From: Aciduricibacillus chroicocephali
GTDB taxonomy: Bacteria > Bacillota > Bacilli > Bacillales > Amphibacillaceae
DNA length: 64,000 nt
Direction: 5' to 3'
NCBI RefSeq assembly: GCF_030762805.1
Contig: NZ_CP129113.1
Coordinates: 1,874,001 to 1,938,000 of the forward strand
Under the pieces are notes generated by a model that saw only the letters and a program-made list of their open reading frames with translations, searched no databases and was not told where the DNA came from. This document shows, in pieces, positions 28,922 through 39,684 of this stretch (positions are counted from its first letter, which is position 1; every line of letters starts with the position of its first letter). The position numbers were made by a program, and so were the translations under genes.

Positions 28922-29557
28922 TTAGACCCCTATAATCTCTAGTAAATCTTCCATCTTTTCAAGCATGTAAGTAGGCTTGAAAGTTTCCAAAAATGTACGT
29001 CCTTTATGAGACCAGGCAACACCAGCTGTCCGTATTCCAGCATTTCTGCCAGCTTCGATATCATGGGAATTGTCACCAACCATAATTGTCGTCCGCGGGT
29101 CAGCCTTCAGTTCGTGCATCGCTTTGATTACAGGTTCAGGATGAGGTTTTGAATGTACGACATCATTAGCTGTGACGACAGTATTGAAAAAGCCATCCAG
29201 CCCTGTCAGCTTCAGTCCCATTTCAACAGTCTGATCCACTTTTGCCGTCACGATACCAAGTCCGAAGCCTTTGCGGTACAAAGTGGATACAACCTCCACA
29301 ACACCTGGAAATGCTTCAACGAGAGCGTCATGGTGTTTAATATTATGTTCTCGATAGACCCGAATCATTTCATCAGCAAGTTCAGGATTTACCGCTTGGA
29401 ATGTTTCCCGCAGCGGGGGCCCGTTGAATTGCAAAAGCTCCTCGCGTGAAAAATGAAGGTCGTAAAAGTCAAATGTATGTTGGAAAGAGGATAAGATCAA
29501 TTCATTCGTATCAATCAAAGTTCCGTCCAGATCAAATAGAATCGTCTGTATAGCCAA
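28922..29557 (-). CDS. ppaX: Pyrophosphatase PpaX (HAD family)
   Basis: A 211-residue HAD-superfamily hydrolase: motif I FDLDGTLIDTN with the nucleophile Asp, motif II in LGIVTAKVD and motif III/IV in KPHPEPVIKAM and MVGDNSHDIEAGRNAG. In B. subtilis PpaX removes pyrophosphate made by HprK when it uses phosphate to dephosphorylate P-Ser-HPr, which explains its place in the hprK operon. The start is TTG at 29557, nine bases after AAAGGA. The yvoD gene found between lgt and ppaX in B. subtilis is missing. Confidence 0.95.
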   Translation of the reverse strand: MAIQTILFDLDGTLIDTNELILSSFQHTFDFYDLHFSREELLQFNGPPLRETFQAVNPELADEMIRVYREHNIKHHDALVEAFPGVVEVVSTLYRKGFGLGIVTAKVDQTVEMGLKLTGLDGFFNTVVTANDVVHSKPHPEPVIKAMHELKADPRTTIMVGDNSHDIEAGRNAGIRTAGVAWSHKGRTFLETFKPTYMLEKMEDLLEIIGV

Positions 29558-29581
29558 ATTATGTCATCCTTTCAGCTAATT

Positions 29582-30421
29582 TTATTTTTCTTGCCGTGGC
29601 TCACCGTTATATCGCACATTAGCAAGACCGCTTCTTCTTCGGTAAATCAGAATCAGAATGGCTGCCACAATCAACAGCAATGAGACGACTTGGGCGATAC
29701 GAACGACGCCTGGAATGATGTACAAAGAATCTGTGCGCAATCCTTCAATGAAGTAACGGCCGACTGAATAAAGCATCATATAACTGAGGAATACTTCACC
29801 TCGGAGTGGATTTTTCTTTCTGATTAGCAGAAGAAGACCAAACACGATCAAATCCCAAACCGATTCATACAGGAATGTCGGGTAATATGTAACACCATCA
29901 ATGCACATCTGATTCATAATGAAATCAGGCAAATATTGATGGAAATTTTCATAAGCAGCCTTTGACATCGGACCGCCATGCGCTTCCTGATTCATGAAAT
30001 TTCCCCAGCGGCCAATTGCCTGTCCGAGAATCAGACTCGGCGCCAGAATGTCAGCCATCTTCCAGAATGAGATTCCTTTCACTCTCGTATAAACAATCGC
30101 AGTCAGTGTAGCACCAATTAGAGCTCCATGGATTGCAATGCCGCCTTCCCATACCGCAAACCACTTCCACCATGGCCCACCAACATAGGCATCCCACTCA
30201 AATAGAACATAATAGATCCTTGCAAAGATGATGGAAACGGGCACTGCAAGAATAACGAGATCGATAATTGAATCCTTCTCAAGATTCTGTTTCGCCGCTT
30301 CTCTTTGTGCCAAAAACAAACCGATGAAAACACCGGCAGCGATAATGACACCATACCAGTAAATCGGCAGTGAACCGATTTGAATAAATACTCTGTCCAA
30401 ATGGGGTGCGCTGCAACTCAT
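29582..30421 (-). CDS. lgt: Prolipoprotein diacylglyceryl transferase
   Basis: A 279-residue membrane enzyme with about seven hydrophobic segments. It transfers diacylglycerol to the lipobox Cys of prolipoproteins, such as those encoded at 10616, 11210, 12271 and 44538 here. The Lgt signature [14 protein letters not shown] is present, as are [14 protein letters not shown] at the N terminus and [14 protein letters not shown] near the C terminus. GGAGGGATGTTCT precedes the ATG. It lies 12 bp after hprK in the conserved hprK-lgt-ppaX order. Confidence 0.97.
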   Translation of the reverse strand: MSCSAPHLDRVFIQIGSLPIYWYGVIIAAGVFIGLFLAQREAAKQNLEKDSIIDLVILAVPVSIIFARIYYVLFEWDAYVGGPWWKWFAVWEGGIAIHGALIGATLTAIVYTRVKGISFWKMADILAPSLILGQAIGRWGNFMNQEAHGGPMSKAAYENFHQYLPDFIMNQMCIDGVTYYPTFLYESVWDLIVFGLLLLIRKKNPLRGEVFLSYMMLYSVGRYFIEGLRTDSLYIIPGVVRIAQVVSLLLIVAAILILIYRRRSGLANVRYNGEPRQEK

Positions 30422-30433
30422 AGAACATCCCTC

Positions 30434-31369
30434 CTATTCCAAATCATGTTTTCCCTGTTCAATCATTGACGTAAGCCGATCGGAAAATTCCTCCGCCGGG
30501 TTCAGACCAAAGAGCTTTACTCGGAAATTCATAGCAGCTACTTCAATAATGACAGCGAGATTTCGTCCAGGACGAATCGGCACTGTCGCTTTTGGAAGGG
30601 TCACGTCCATGATCTGCGCTGTCTCATCTTCAAGGCCGAGCCGGTTATACTGCTTATTCTCAACCCACTCTTCCAAGTCGATGATCATGTTGATTTTTTT
30701 AAAACGGCGAACCGAACCAGCGCCGAACAATGTCATTACATTAATGATACCGAGACCGCGGATTTCAAGCAGATGCTCAATTAAGTTAGGTGCTGTACCA
30801 ATTAGATTTTCATAATCCTCCTGGCGAATTTCTACACTGTCATCAGCGACAAGTCGGTGCCCACGCTTTACAAGCTCAAGTGCTGTTTCACTTTTGCCAA
30901 TGCCGCTTTTACCCGTAATGAGAACGCCAACTCCATATATGTCGAGCAACACACCATGTACGGCAGTAAAAGGGGCGAACTTGGCTTCGAGATGATTTGT
31001 AAGTCTGCCAATGACCCGTGTCGTCTTCAAAGGTGAATGAAAAATTGGCATATCATATTTATTGCCCGCCTCAATGAATTCTTCTGGCACTTCCATTCCC
31101 CGGGCAATAATTACCGCCGGTGTTTCATCAGTAAACATACGTTTCAACCGATCCTGACGCGTTTCGTGATCCAATTCCAGGAAATAACTCATCTCCTTGC
31201 GCCCGATCAGCTGCAATCTCTCTGAGGCATAGTAGGCAAAATATCCGGTCATTTCAATACCTGGGCGTGAAATTTCACTCGTTGTAATTTTTCTGTCCAG
31301 TCCTTTTTCACCGGCAAGGAGGTTCATATTCAACCGACCAACAAGGTCTTTTGTCCGTACAAATCCCAT
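30434..31369 (-). CDS. hprK: HPr kinase/phosphorylase
   Basis: A 311-residue bifunctional enzyme that phosphorylates Ser46 of HPr and Crh, or removes that phosphate, setting catabolite repression. The P-loop [10 protein letters not shown] is at about 153-162; the HPrK signature [21 protein letters not shown] and the C-terminal [23 protein letters not shown]-type region (written here as two overlapping segments, TVPIRPGRN and [11 protein letters not shown]) follow. It leads the operon with lgt, ppaX and yvoF. Its Crh target is encoded at 20903-21160. Confidence 0.97.
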   Translation of the reverse strand: MGFVRTKDLVGRLNMNLLAGEKGLDRKITTSEISRPGIEMTGYFAYYASERLQLIGRKEMSYFLELDHETRQDRLKRMFTDETPAVIIARGMEVPEEFIEAGNKYDMPIFHSPLKTTRVIGRLTNHLEAKFAPFTAVHGVLLDIYGVGVLITGKSGIGKSETALELVKRGHRLVADDSVEIRQEDYENLIGTAPNLIEHLLEIRGLGIINVMTLFGAGSVRRFKKINMIIDLEEWVENKQYNRLGLEDETAQIMDVTLPKATVPIRPGRNLAVIIEVAAMNFRVKLFGLNPAEEFSDRLTSMIEQGKHDLE

Positions 31370-31455
31370 AAAAACATCCTTTCGTTCAAGCTAAAAAATC
31401 GAGCTAGCAACTGTGATTTATTTTAGCATAAACAACTCAAGCATGACAGAAACAA

Positions 31456-31488
31456 GAAAAAAGCCCTCCCACTATTTCAGTAGGAGGA
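31456..31488 (-). terminator. Intrinsic terminator after yvlD
   Basis: The stem CCTCCTAC/GTGGGAGG (one mismatch) is followed by GCTTTTTTC on the minus strand. Confidence 0.8.
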
Positions 31489-31495
31489 CAATCTT

Positions 31496-31855
31496 CTAGG
31501 ACACAATTGTGTCTTTGACTAGTTTGTTCAAAATGAGATTGATGATTGAAATAATAATCGCAGCGATAATAGCAGTACCAAAATTATCAATCACAAAGGA
31601 AGATCCCATAACTGCCTGGGCAATCATGAGTGTGATTGCGTTTATAATAAACAGGAACAAGCCGAGTGATATCACTGTGATTGGCAATGTCAGCAAAACG
31701 AGAAACGGTTTTACAATAACATTCAGAATCGCAAGGATAATGCTCGCGATAAAGGCAGCGCCGAACCCTTCCAAATGGAATGAGTCAAACAGCTGAGCCA
31801 CAACAATCAGAGCAATCGCATTGAGAAATAGCGACAGAAACCATCGCAAAATCAT
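31496..31855 (-). CDS. yvlD: YvlD, phage-holin-family-IV membrane protein
   Basis: A 119-residue protein with four hydrophobic segments and the pattern FGAAFIASIILAILNVIVKPFLVLLTLPITVISLGLFLFIINAI, split here as FIASIILAILNVIVKPFL and LPITVISLGLFLFIINA, typical of the holin-4 superfamily (COG1950). Despite the name, chromosomal members are not known to lyse cells and are linked to envelope stress. It overlaps the end of yvlC at a TGATG junction. In B. subtilis yvlABCD responds to envelope stress; the same is likely here. Confidence 0.88.
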   Translation of the reverse strand: MILRWFLSLFLNAIALIVVAQLFDSFHLEGFGAAFIASIILAILNVIVKPFLVLLTLPITVISLGLFLFIINAITLMIAQAVMGSSFVIDNFGTAIIAAIIISIINLILNKLVKDTIVS

Positions 31856-32052
31856 CAGTAACCACTTCCTTCAGTCGGAATGATGAGAGCAGCAATCAGG
31901 TAGAAAATAACCAACGGTATTACGACTGTCACGAGCGCCAGCAAAACGAAAATGAGCCGGACGAGTGTCGGGTCGACATTGAAGTATTCAGAAATTCCAC
32001 CTAGAACGCCGGCAACCATCTTATTTCTGCTTGAACGGTATAGCCTTTTCAT
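31855..32052 (-). CDS. yvlC: YvlC, PspC-domain membrane protein
   Basis: A 65-residue PspC domain protein: N-terminal KRLYRSSRNKMVAGVLGGIS, then EYFNVDPTLVRLIFVLL leading into a hydrophobic stretch with VIPLVIFYLIAALIIP. PspC proteins are envelope-stress sensors or effectors. I chose the ATG at 32052 (seven bases after GGGAGG) over the in-frame start at 32067. It is cotranscribed with yvlD; yvlA and yvlB are absent. Confidence 0.9.
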   Translation of the reverse strand: MKRLYRSSRNKMVAGVLGGISEYFNVDPTLVRLIFVLLALVTVVIPLVIFYLIAALIIPTEGSGY

Positions 32053-32128
32053 ACCGATTCCTCCCAATAAACATGATTCTGATTCATTTTTCCTGATTCA
32101 GACCTTTTGTAAACATACAATAAAGGAA

Positions 32129-32806
32129 TCAATCAGCAAAATCCCAAACATAATAGTCTTCAACACCAAGCACTTCCATCGCTTCCTCCATCACTGTTTC
32201 GTCAAGCTTAGCTTTGCGGAGCATATCTCCAAGAATGCCGTCGGCCTGTGAATGGTGGGCTGCAATTGCTTCCATTTTACGTTCAAAATTATCCCGTACA
32301 TCATACGTAACATCCGGTTCTCCAAGTATTTCACGATAATTCCGCTCGACTGGACGTGCCCACATCTTAGGACGTTTATCAGGATCAATCATGCGTAGCG
32401 CCTCAATTGTCGCAGCGGCAATTGCATTATGATCTGGATGGACACCGTAGAGTGGATGATAGGTAATGACAAGGCTCGGATTGATTTCTTCGATAAGTCC
32501 CTTCAGATGCTTAGCAACTTCCATTTTATCTTCGAATTCCATTGTTTTGTCCAAATAGCCGAGCATGCGCAAGTCACAATCAAGGATACGGCATGCTTCA
32601 TCTAGTTCAGCTTCACGTATTTTTGCAAGGGACTCCCTGTTGGCGATTGGCGGAAATCCCATATTGCGTCCCATATTACCTGATGTTCCGCATAAATACG
32701 TAACAGGCGTACCTTCTTCACGCATTTTAATAATCGTACCCGCAGACCCGAATGATTCATCATCTGGATGCGGATAAATGATGACAACATGTCGTTCTTT
32801 ACTCAT
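32129..32806 (-). CDS. bshB2: Bacillithiol biosynthesis deacetylase BshB2
   Basis: A 225-residue LmbE/PIG-L zinc hydrolase. The zinc motif is YPHPDDESFG near the N terminus with a second site in HPLYGVHPDHNAI; the GTSGNMGRNMG loop is also typical. BshB enzymes deacetylate GlcNAc-malate to GlcN-malate in bacillithiol synthesis. BshB2 (YojG) rather than BshB1 is inferred from the adjacent yojF, the same pair as in B. subtilis. The ATG at 32806 follows GGTGGAAGGA; an upstream in-frame GTG at 32815 overlaps that site. Confidence 0.93.
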   Translation of the reverse strand: MSKERHVVIIYPHPDDESFGSAGTIIKMREEGTPVTYLCGTSGNMGRNMGFPPIANRESLAKIREAELDEACRILDCDLRMLGYLDKTMEFEDKMEVAKHLKGLIEEINPSLVITYHPLYGVHPDHNAIAAATIEALRMIDPDKRPKMWARPVERNYREILGEPDVTYDVRDNFERKMEAIAAHHSQADGILGDMLRKAKLDETVMEEAMEVLGVEDYYVWDFAD

Positions 32807-32815
32807 TCCTTCCAC

Positions 32816-33187
32816 CTAGTCCCTTCTGTTATTCGTTCCAAACGGTGTCTCACTAATTTCGAGAGCGACGAGCAAACGTCCGGCCGGGTCATGTCCAGCC
32901 ATAAGCAGCTTATCTCCTTCGAACAGCTCCCAATCCGTCAATCCTTCAGCATAAACCCAGCCATATTCGAGCTTCAGACCGACACGGAATGAGTCACCTT
33001 TCGCCCCGACGATTTTTGCCTGGCTGTATTTTACTTGGGCATTGCGTACATAAGCTCCAACATTGAATGCTTCATCTCCGAAATGGCTCGCATACGCTCC
33101 ATTCGTCGTTTCCACATGGATATAAACTGGTTTATTCAAAAATTGATCCAGCTGTTCCTGGACCGTATTCAATTCAATCGGTTTCAT
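32816..33187 (-). CDS. yojF: YojF family protein (DUF1806)
   Basis: A 123-residue soluble protein of the DUF1806 family: N-terminal PIELNTVQEQLDQFLNKPVYIHVETTNGAYA, split as IELNTVQEQLDQFLNKPVY and IHVETTNGAYA, then LEYGWVYAEGLTDWE. No function is known, but it is consistently linked to bshB2, so a role next to bacillithiol metabolism is inferred. The ATG at 33187 follows AGGGAGTGG. It lies 9 bp upstream of bshB2. Confidence 0.88.
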   Translation of the reverse strand: MKPIELNTVQEQLDQFLNKPVYIHVETTNGAYASHFGDEAFNVGAYVRNAQVKYSQAKIVGAKGDSFRVGLKLEYGWVYAEGLTDWELFEGDKLLMAGHDPAGRLLVALEISETPFGTNNRRD

Positions 33188-33264
33188 CAATTCCACTCCC
33201 TGCTACTTTCTATTCTACAAGATTAGAGAATATGATTCGTTTCGTCAAAACATTGAAACTGGAA

Positions 33265-33291
33265 CGGCCGGCTGCAAAATGCAGTCGGCCG
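33265..33291 (-). terminator. GC-rich hairpin downstream of uvrA
   Basis: The stem CGGCCGACTGC/GCAGCCGGCCG (with wobble) lies 25 bp past the uvrA stop. The following minus-strand bases are only weakly T-rich, so termination may be partial. Confidence 0.6.
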
Positions 33292-33315
33292 CTGAAAAAG
33301 TCCATCGTTATTACT

Positions 33316-36198
33316 CTATTTGCCGGCATGCTCTGCTTCTTCGGCCTCTTCTTTAATGTTGCGCATCCGTTCACGATCACGTTCCAATATCGGTTTCAAG
33401 TATTCGCCTGTATGGGAACCCGGCGTTTCTGCAACCTGCTCTGGTGTACCGGTCGCAATGATTTGCCCTCCGCCAGCTCCCCCTTCTGGACCAAGGTCAA
33501 TAATATGGTCAGCTGCTTTGATAATATCAAGATTATGCTCGATGATCAGAACTGTATCACCGTTCTCGACGAGGCGCTGAAGCACAACAAGCAAACGCTT
33601 GATATCATCTGCATGCAATCCGGTTGTCGGTTCATCCAAGATATAGAATGACTTACCATTGGATCGTTTATGCAATTCACTGGCCAGTTTCATTCGCTGT
33701 GCTTCTCCGCCCGATAGCGTCGTCGCAGGTTGGCCGAGCTTTACATACCCAAGACCAACATCTACAATCGTCTGCAGCTTACGCTTGATTTTCGGGATAT
33801 TGGCAAAGAATTCAAGTGCCTCTTCCACACGCATGTCTAGAACATCAGCAATTGATTTACCTTTATACTTCACTTCAAGCGTCTCACGATTGTATCGTTT
33901 ACCATGACAAACTTCACACGGAACATAGACATCAGGAAGAAAATGCATTTCAATCTTGATTATGCCGTCACCTCTGCACGCTTCACAGCGGCCACCTTTA
34001 ACATTGAAACTGAAACGCCCCTTTTTATAACCGCGCACCTTCGCTTCATTTGTCTGCGCGAATACATCACGCACGTCATCAAAGACACTTGTATATGTCG
34101 CTGGGTTCGAACGAGGCGTTCTACCAATCGGTGACTGATCAATATCAATTACTTTCTCAATATGTTCGAGGCCTGTTATATTTTTATGTTTGCCTGGCTT
34201 CACTTTGGCACGGTTCAAGTCCCGGGCGAGGCATTTATAAAGAATTTCGTTGATCAGTGTACTCTTTCCGGAACCAGAAACACCTGTGACAACAGTCATG
34301 ATACCTAGCGGGAATGTTGCCGTTACATTTTTCAAGTTATTCTCTTTTGCTCCGGTAATCTTGATTTCCCGACCGTCCGGCTTGCGGCGTTCTTCCGGGA
34401 GCGGAATGAATTTCCGTCCTGATAAGTATGCACCTGTAAGCGAGTTTGGATCTTTGAGCACATCTTCCGGACGTCCAGCGGAAACAACTTGTCCACCATG
34501 TTCACCAGCTCCAGGTCCGATATCAATTAGCCAGTCTGCAGCCATCATCGTATCTTCATCATGTTCAACGACAATTAATGTATTGTCCAGGTCACGCATT
34601 TTCAACAAAGTGCCAATGAGTCTGTCATTGTCACGCTGATGAAGGCCGATTGAAGGTTCATCAAGTACATAGAGAACTCCAGATAGCGCTGAGCCTATCT
34701 GTGTGGCCAGCCTGATTCGCTGGGCTTCCCCGCCAGAAAGCGTGCCTGCTGTCCGTGACATCGTCAAATAATCGAGTCCGACATTTGCCAGGAATTCGAG
34801 TCGGTCACATATTTCTTTAAATATTAGACGAGCAATATTCGCTTCCTTCTCTGTCAATTTGACATCAGTGAAAAATTTCTTCGCTTCTGTAATTGAAAAA
34901 TCACTGATTTCACCAATATGCATTCCATTGATGAGAACTGCACGGGCTTCCTCACGAAGACGATACCCTTTACAAGTCGGACACTTTTTCGTCGCCATAT
35001 ACTTTTCTAAAGTTTCGCGTACAAAATCGGATGTAGTCTCTTTGAAACGGCGTTCAATATTTTTAAGAACCCCTTCAAATTCAACAGTATGATCACGTGC
35101 TTTTCCGAAATCATTCACGTAGTAGAAACGGATTTTCTCCTTGCCGCTCCCATTTAGAATTTTATCCATCTGCTCTTGAGGCAAGTCTTTTACCGGCGTG
35201 TTCATATCAATTCCGTAATGCTCGCACACACTTTGCAGCAATTGCGGGTAGTATTGAGAACTGATTGGTTCCCAAGCCGCAATCGCATGTTCATTCAAAG
35301 TAAGATCCCAGTTCGGAATAACGAGATCAAGATCGACTTCCAGCTTCGAACCTAGTCCATCACAGCTTGGGCAGGCACCAAATGGACTGTTGAAAGAAAA
35401 CAGACGCGGCTCGAGCTCCTCTATGGAGAAGCCACAAATTGGGCAAGCGTGTAATTCGCTGAAAACAAGCTCTTCTTCACCGATGACATCGACAATCATT
35501 TTGCCTTCTCCAAGGGATAAAGCTGTTTCAATTGAATCGCCAAGTCTTCCAGCGATTCCTTCCTTGATGACAACCCGGTCAATAACAGCCTCAATGGAGT
35601 GCTTCTTGTTCTTTTCAAGCTTGATTTCATCAGTCACTTCCATCATTTCACCGTCAATCCGAACCCGCACATAGCCTTCTTTACGAAGTTTCTCAAGTGC
35701 TTTCACATGCTCACCCTTGCGTCCGGAAACAATTGGTGCAAGGAGCTGCATCTTTGTGCGTTCAGGATATTCAAGCAGGCGATCGGTCATTTGCTGGACG
35801 GTCTGGGAAGTGATTTCGATTCCATGCTTTGGACAAGTTGGTCTTCCTATACGTGCATAAAGGAGACGCAGGTAATCATTGATTTCAGTAACTGTCCCGA
35901 CAGTTGAGCGCGGGTTGCGGCTCGTTGTCTTCTGATCTATGGAAATAGCCGGAGACAAGCCTTCTATCGTGTCTACATCCGGTTTGTCCATCTGTCCGAG
36001 GAACTGGCGCGCATATGCAGAGAGCGATTCGACATAGCGACGCTGTCCTTCTGCATATATTGTGTCAAAGGCGAGTGATGATTTACCTGAACCGGAGAGT
36101 CCTGTCACGACGACAAGTTCATTTTTCGGAATCTCAACATCGATGTTTTTAAGATTATGAGCACGTGCACCTTGAACCCGGATCATTTTGTTCTGCAT
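33316..36198 (-). CDS. uvrA: UvrABC excinuclease subunit A
   Basis: A 960-residue duplicated ABC ATPase that scans DNA for bulky damage and loads UvrB. First half: Walker [14 protein letters not shown] near residue 33, signature [14 protein letters not shown], Walker [15 protein letters not shown]. Second half: Walker [14 protein letters not shown], the zinc finger [27 protein letters not shown] (seen as CEAC and CEVC pairs), and [16 protein letters not shown] first zinc-binding CPICG is also present. It lies 7 bp after uvrB in the conserved uvrBA operon. Confidence 0.98.
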   Translation of the reverse strand: MQNKMIRVQGARAHNLKNIDVEIPKNELVVVTGLSGSGKSSLAFDTIYAEGQRRYVESLSAYARQFLGQMDKPDVDTIEGLSPAISIDQKTTSRNPRSTVGTVTEINDYLRLLYARIGRPTCPKHGIEITSQTVQQMTDRLLEYPERTKMQLLAPIVSGRKGEHVKALEKLRKEGYVRVRIDGEMMEVTDEIKLEKNKKHSIEAVIDRVVIKEGIAGRLGDSIETALSLGEGKMIVDVIGEEELVFSELHACPICGFSIEELEPRLFSFNSPFGACPSCDGLGSKLEVDLDLVIPNWDLTLNEHAIAAWEPISSQYYPQLLQSVCEHYGIDMNTPVKDLPQEQMDKILNGSGKEKIRFYYVNDFGKARDHTVEFEGVLKNIERRFKETTSDFVRETLEKYMATKKCPTCKGYRLREEARAVLINGMHIGEISDFSITEAKKFFTDVKLTEKEANIARLIFKEICDRLEFLANVGLDYLTMSRTAGTLSGGEAQRIRLATQIGSALSGVLYVLDEPSIGLHQRDNDRLIGTLLKMRDLDNTLIVVEHDEDTMMAADWLIDIGPGAGEHGGQVVSAGRPEDVLKDPNSLTGAYLSGRKFIPLPEERRKPDGREIKITGAKENNLKNVTATFPLGIMTVVTGVSGSGKSTLINEILYKCLARDLNRAKVKPGKHKNITGLEHIEKVIDIDQSPIGRTPRSNPATYTSVFDDVRDVFAQTNEAKVRGYKKGRFSFNVKGGRCEACRGDGIIKIEMHFLPDVYVPCEVCHGKRYNRETLEVKYKGKSIADVLDMRVEEALEFFANIPKIKRKLQTIVDVGLGYVKLGQPATTLSGGEAQRMKLASELHKRSNGKSFYILDEPTTGLHADDIKRLLVVLQRLVENGDTVLIIEHNLDIIKAADHIIDLGPEGGAGGGQIIATGTPEQVAETPGSHTGEYLKPILERDRERMRNIKEEAEEAEHAGK

Positions 36199-36205
36199 AG
36201 GCTGT

Positions 36206-38188
36206 TCACCCTTCCGATTTCAATTCAAAGACGATATCACGCAGTTCGGCGGCCCGTTCGAAGTCGAGTGCCTTGGCAGCATCCTTCATCTCTTTTTCCA
36301 TCTTCTCTATCATTTTCTTCTTGTCTTTCTTCGTCATCTTAGAGAACTTCTCTGTTTTTGCTTTATATTCTTCAGATTCCTCAGCAGCAACTGTTGCGCG
36401 GATCACATCGCGTACGTTTTTCTGAATCGTCTGCGGTACAATGCCATGTTCTTCGTTATAGGCAATCTGTTTAGCTCGACGGCGCTGTGTTTCATCTATC
36501 GCCACTTGCATGGAGTTCGTAATCCTGTCTGCGTACATGATAACTTGACCATTAGCATTACGAGCAGCTCGTCCCATAGTCTGGATAAGCGAACGCTCTG
36601 ACCGGAGGAACCCTTCCTTGTCCGCATCAAGAATTGCAACGAGTGAAACTTCAGGAATATCCAGCCCTTCCCTCAACAAGTTGATACCAATCAGTACATC
36701 ATATGTGCCGACACGCAAATCTCGGATAATTTCAATCCGTTCTAATGTCTTAATTTCTGAATGGAGATAGGCAACTTTCATGCCTAGTTCTTTCAGATAG
36801 TCGGTCAAATCCTCTGACATCTTCTTTGTCAGAGTCGTAATGAGCACACGCTCATTCTTCTCAACACGTTTGTTGATTTCTCCTATCAGATCATCTATCT
36901 GGCCTTCGATCGGACGGATTTCAATAGGCGGATCAAGCAGCCCAGTCGGACGAATGATCTGCTCTGTCATATCCGGTGTATGTTCCAACTCATATGGTCC
37001 TGGAGTTGCGGATACATAGATGAGCTGGTTCGTCTTCTCTTCGAATTCATCAAACTTAAGTGGACGATTGTCCAGCGCTGATGGCAGACGGAAACCATGA
37101 TCGACGAGTACCTGTTTACGAGCCTGGTCACCATTGTACATGCCGCGTATTTGCGGCAAAGTTACATGGGACTCATCGATAACGAGCAGGTAATCGTCAG
37201 GGAAGAAGTCTAATAATGTATAAGGTGTGGAGCCAGCTGGGCGGAGAGTAAGGTGACGGGAATAGTTCTCGATACCTGAACAGAAACCCATTTCTTCCAT
37301 CATCTCAATATCATAGTTCGTCCGCTGCTCAAGACGCTGGGCCTCCAGCAATTTATTCTCTTCACGGAATTTGTTCAATTGCTCGGCTAGCTCTGCCTTG
37401 ATGTTGACAATCGCTTTTTTCATCGTCTCCTCACCAGTTACGAAGTGGGAAGCTGGGAAAATCGCCACATGCTCACGGTCGCCAATTACTTCACCAGTGA
37501 GCGCATCCACTTCACGCATCCGGTCAATTTCATCACCGAAAAATTCGATACGTATGCAGCTTGCTTCTTTTGAAGCCGGAATGATTTCGACAGAATCACC
37601 GCGTACACGGAACGTTCCGCGCTGGAAGTCAATATCATTTCGTGCATATTGAATGTCAACGAGGTCTCGAAGCAGTTCATCTCTCTCTTTTTCCATTCCT
37701 GTACGGAGTGAAACAACCTGGCTGCTATATTCTTCCGGCGAACCGAGCCCATAGATGCAGGAAACACTAGCTACAATAAGGACATCACGGCGTTCAAACA
37801 ACGCTGTTGTCGCCGAGTGACGCAGCTTATCAATTTCATCATTGATGCTGGCGTCTTTTTCTATAAAAGTATCAGTGGAAGGCACATAAGCTTCCGGCTG
37901 ATAGTAGTCGTAGTAACTGACGAAATACTCAACCGCATTGTTAGGGAAAAACTCCTTGAACTCACTGTACAACTGCCCAGCAAGCGTTTTGTTGTGGGCA
38001 ATGACAAGTGTCGGCCGATTGATTTCATTCACAACGTTGGAAACAGTAAAAGTTTTACCTGTACCTGTAGCGCCGAGAAGCGTCTGATGCCGCTGTCCAG
38101 CAAGAACTCTTTCCTTAAGCTCCTGAATCGCTTTCGGCTGATCTCCCTGCGGCTTGTACTCGGACACAAGCTCAAACTTGTCATTCAC
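36206..38188 (-). CDS. uvrB: UvrABC excinuclease subunit B
   Basis: A 660-residue helicase-like damage verifier. Seen: Q-like N terminus [18 protein letters not shown], Walker [11 protein letters not shown] (about 40), the beta-hairpin [25 protein letters not shown] in [11 protein letters not shown], helicase motif [11 protein letters not shown] and a C-terminal UVR domain ([11 protein letters not shown]). The start is GTG at 38188, eight bases after GGGGG, which aligns with the usual UvrB N terminus; an ATG at 38203 would add five unlikely residues. A LexA-like box lies upstream. Confidence 0.97.
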   Translation of the reverse strand: MNDKFELVSEYKPQGDQPKAIQELKERVLAGQRHQTLLGATGTGKTFTVSNVVNEINRPTLVIAHNKTLAGQLYSEFKEFFPNNAVEYFVSYYDYYQPEAYVPSTDTFIEKDASINDEIDKLRHSATTALFERRDVLIVASVSCIYGLGSPEEYSSQVVSLRTGMEKERDELLRDLVDIQYARNDIDFQRGTFRVRGDSVEIIPASKEASCIRIEFFGDEIDRMREVDALTGEVIGDREHVAIFPASHFVTGEETMKKAIVNIKAELAEQLNKFREENKLLEAQRLEQRTNYDIEMMEEMGFCSGIENYSRHLTLRPAGSTPYTLLDFFPDDYLLVIDESHVTLPQIRGMYNGDQARKQVLVDHGFRLPSALDNRPLKFDEFEEKTNQLIYVSATPGPYELEHTPDMTEQIIRPTGLLDPPIEIRPIEGQIDDLIGEINKRVEKNERVLITTLTKKMSEDLTDYLKELGMKVAYLHSEIKTLERIEIIRDLRVGTYDVLIGINLLREGLDIPEVSLVAILDADKEGFLRSERSLIQTMGRAARNANGQVIMYADRITNSMQVAIDETQRRRAKQIAYNEEHGIVPQTIQKNVRDVIRATVAAEESEEYKAKTEKFSKMTKKDKKKMIEKMEKEMKDAAKALDFERAAELRDIVFELKSEG

Positions 38189-38284
38189 AAGGCAAACCCC
38201 CATCTATCCATATATTTTATCCGCACCATTTGTGTGGCCGGTAAGATTCGTACTTAAAACGCTATACTCCATTTTACCATATTA

Positions 38285-38298
38285 CGAACAAGTATTCT
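38285..38298 (-). promoter_or_regulatory. LexA (DinR)-like box upstream of uvrBA
   Basis: CGAACAAGTATTCT matches the B. subtilis consensus CGAAC-N4-GTTCG, with the core GAAC-N4-GTTC one base away. It lies about 95 bp upstream of the uvrB start, where SOS control is expected. The match is imperfect. Confidence 0.45.
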
Positions 38299-38322
38299 CG
38301 CAAACGAACTTGGTAAAACAAG

Positions 38323-38353
38323 AAAAAACGGACGCCCTTTTCCAGACGTCCGT
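38323..38353 (-). terminator. Intrinsic terminator after minJ
   Basis: The stem ACGGACG/CGTCCGT is followed by TTTTTTC on the minus strand, next to the minJ stop. Confidence 0.85.
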
Positions 38354-38358
38354 CTCAA

Positions 38359-39570
38359 TTAACCTTGTTGAAACTCACTCATTCTTCTAGATGCATACTT
38401 CTGGTCATACGGTTCTCCAACTAGGACAAGTCCGAGGTGACGGTGATCTGTATCATAAAGCGCCGTCTGTTCAAATCGCTTCTCTCCATCATGGCCAATC
38501 ACTTCCAGCTTGCAGAACGAACCGCTTGTTAGAAGTGCCTCTTCTAGATCAGCCACATTGGATATTTTTGTCCCATTAACTTTAGCGACGCGCTCCCCGA
38601 CTTGGATACCTCCACGAGAAGCTGGAGAATTAGGCAGTACATCAAGTGCCATCAGCCCATCTTTTCTCTCATGGAAAATTGGATTGCTTCCTTGCTCACG
38701 TCTCCGCTGCTGGAAGTGAATCCATTCTTTGCCGAGGAAGGCGAGAATAAATGCTAATGGCGCTATACGGACGTCATAAATGGAAATACAAGCAACAATG
38801 ACAACTGTAAAACCGACTGTCAGCAGCTGTTTTGCCAATCTAGCTCTTTCGGTAACAGGCAGATCGCCGTGTACTCGGTAGCTGAAACCAATAACAAACG
38901 GGATTAGCATAAGTCCGTACGTATTCCCACCGATTGTGACAGCTGGCCAAAAAGTCGATGAATGCTCGATTGCTCCTAAAGGAATCAATACGAAGAACGG
39001 AACAATGCCCATCTTTTTCAGTTGATGTCCACCAATCCATCGCCCTCTTTTACCAAGTTCAAGGGAAGGGAAAGATTCATTCGATTTCGTCCGTTTCAAC
39101 ATAAGTGCTTCACCGATAATGAGCAGTCCGGCAAGAATCGCCAGACCCGAATAGTTGACGCCATGTGGCAGAGACTCATTCAGAAATCCTGCAGTTCCAA
39201 ACCAGTATGGCAGTATGTATAAGGCAAGAGCAGCGAGTACGATTGTATATCCGGCTGACAATAAAGAAAAGCGTATTGTAATTCCAAGAAGAACGACAGC
39301 CAGATTCACAACAAGAATTGTTTCGTATGAAAATACAAAACCAGCTCCAAGCATGATGATGCTAATGATAAGGCCTGCAAGAAGCGTGAGGCTCCAAACA
39401 CCTTTTGTCTCAGCAAGCAGCGGTTTGACCATAATTCCAAAATCAAGTCGTTCACGCCTGATCCGCTGCAGGCTTGCGAAGAACATGATAAAAACTGCCA
39501 AATATAACATCGGGTTCAGGAAAACCCGCCCAATGCCTTTGACCAATTCCAAGAGCCAGGATTCAACCAT
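38359..39570 (-). CDS. minJ: MinJ, PDZ-domain division-site factor
   Basis: A 403-residue polytopic membrane protein (about eight hydrophobic segments) with a C-terminal PDZ domain (LMALDVLPNSPASRGGIQVGERVAKVNG region, seen as LPNSPASRGGIQVGERV). This architecture and its place next to ctpB and ftsXE match B. subtilis MinJ (YvjD), which links MinCD to DivIVA. I used the ATG at 39570 after a GGGGGCGGGAG stretch rather than the start at 39594. Assignment rests on architecture and synteny. Confidence 0.85.
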   Translation of the reverse strand: MVESWLLELVKGIGRVFLNPMLYLAVFIMFFASLQRIRRERLDFGIMVKPLLAETKGVWSLTLLAGLIISIIMLGAGFVFSYETILVVNLAVVLLGITIRFSLLSAGYTIVLAALALYILPYWFGTAGFLNESLPHGVNYSGLAILAGLLIIGEALMLKRTKSNESFPSLELGKRGRWIGGHQLKKMGIVPFFVLIPLGAIEHSSTFWPAVTIGGNTYGLMLIPFVIGFSYRVHGDLPVTERARLAKQLLTVGFTVVIVACISIYDVRIAPLAFILAFLGKEWIHFQQRRREQGSNPIFHERKDGLMALDVLPNSPASRGGIQVGERVAKVNGTKISNVADLEEALLTSGSFCKLEVIGHDGEKRFEQTALYDTDHRHLGLVLVGEPYDQKYASRRMSEFQQG

Positions 39571-39643
39571 TCTCCCGCCCCCTTCCTGAATCATTTACTC
39601 TACATATTTTAGCACAAACCGGCCGGACATGCCCATTTGGACA

Positions 39644-39679
39644 AAAGGAAACCCTCCGCACTGAACGCTGCGGAGGGTA
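39644..39679 (-). terminator. Intrinsic terminator after ctpB
   Basis: A perfect 10-bp stem ACCCTCCGCA/TGCGGAGGGT is followed by TTCCTTTT on the minus strand. Confidence 0.85.
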
Positions 39680-39684
39680 ACTTT

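Noticed and set aside
32554-32777. Plus-strand frame opposite bshB2
   Set aside because: Shadow of the conserved zinc-hydrolase gene; no ribosome site.
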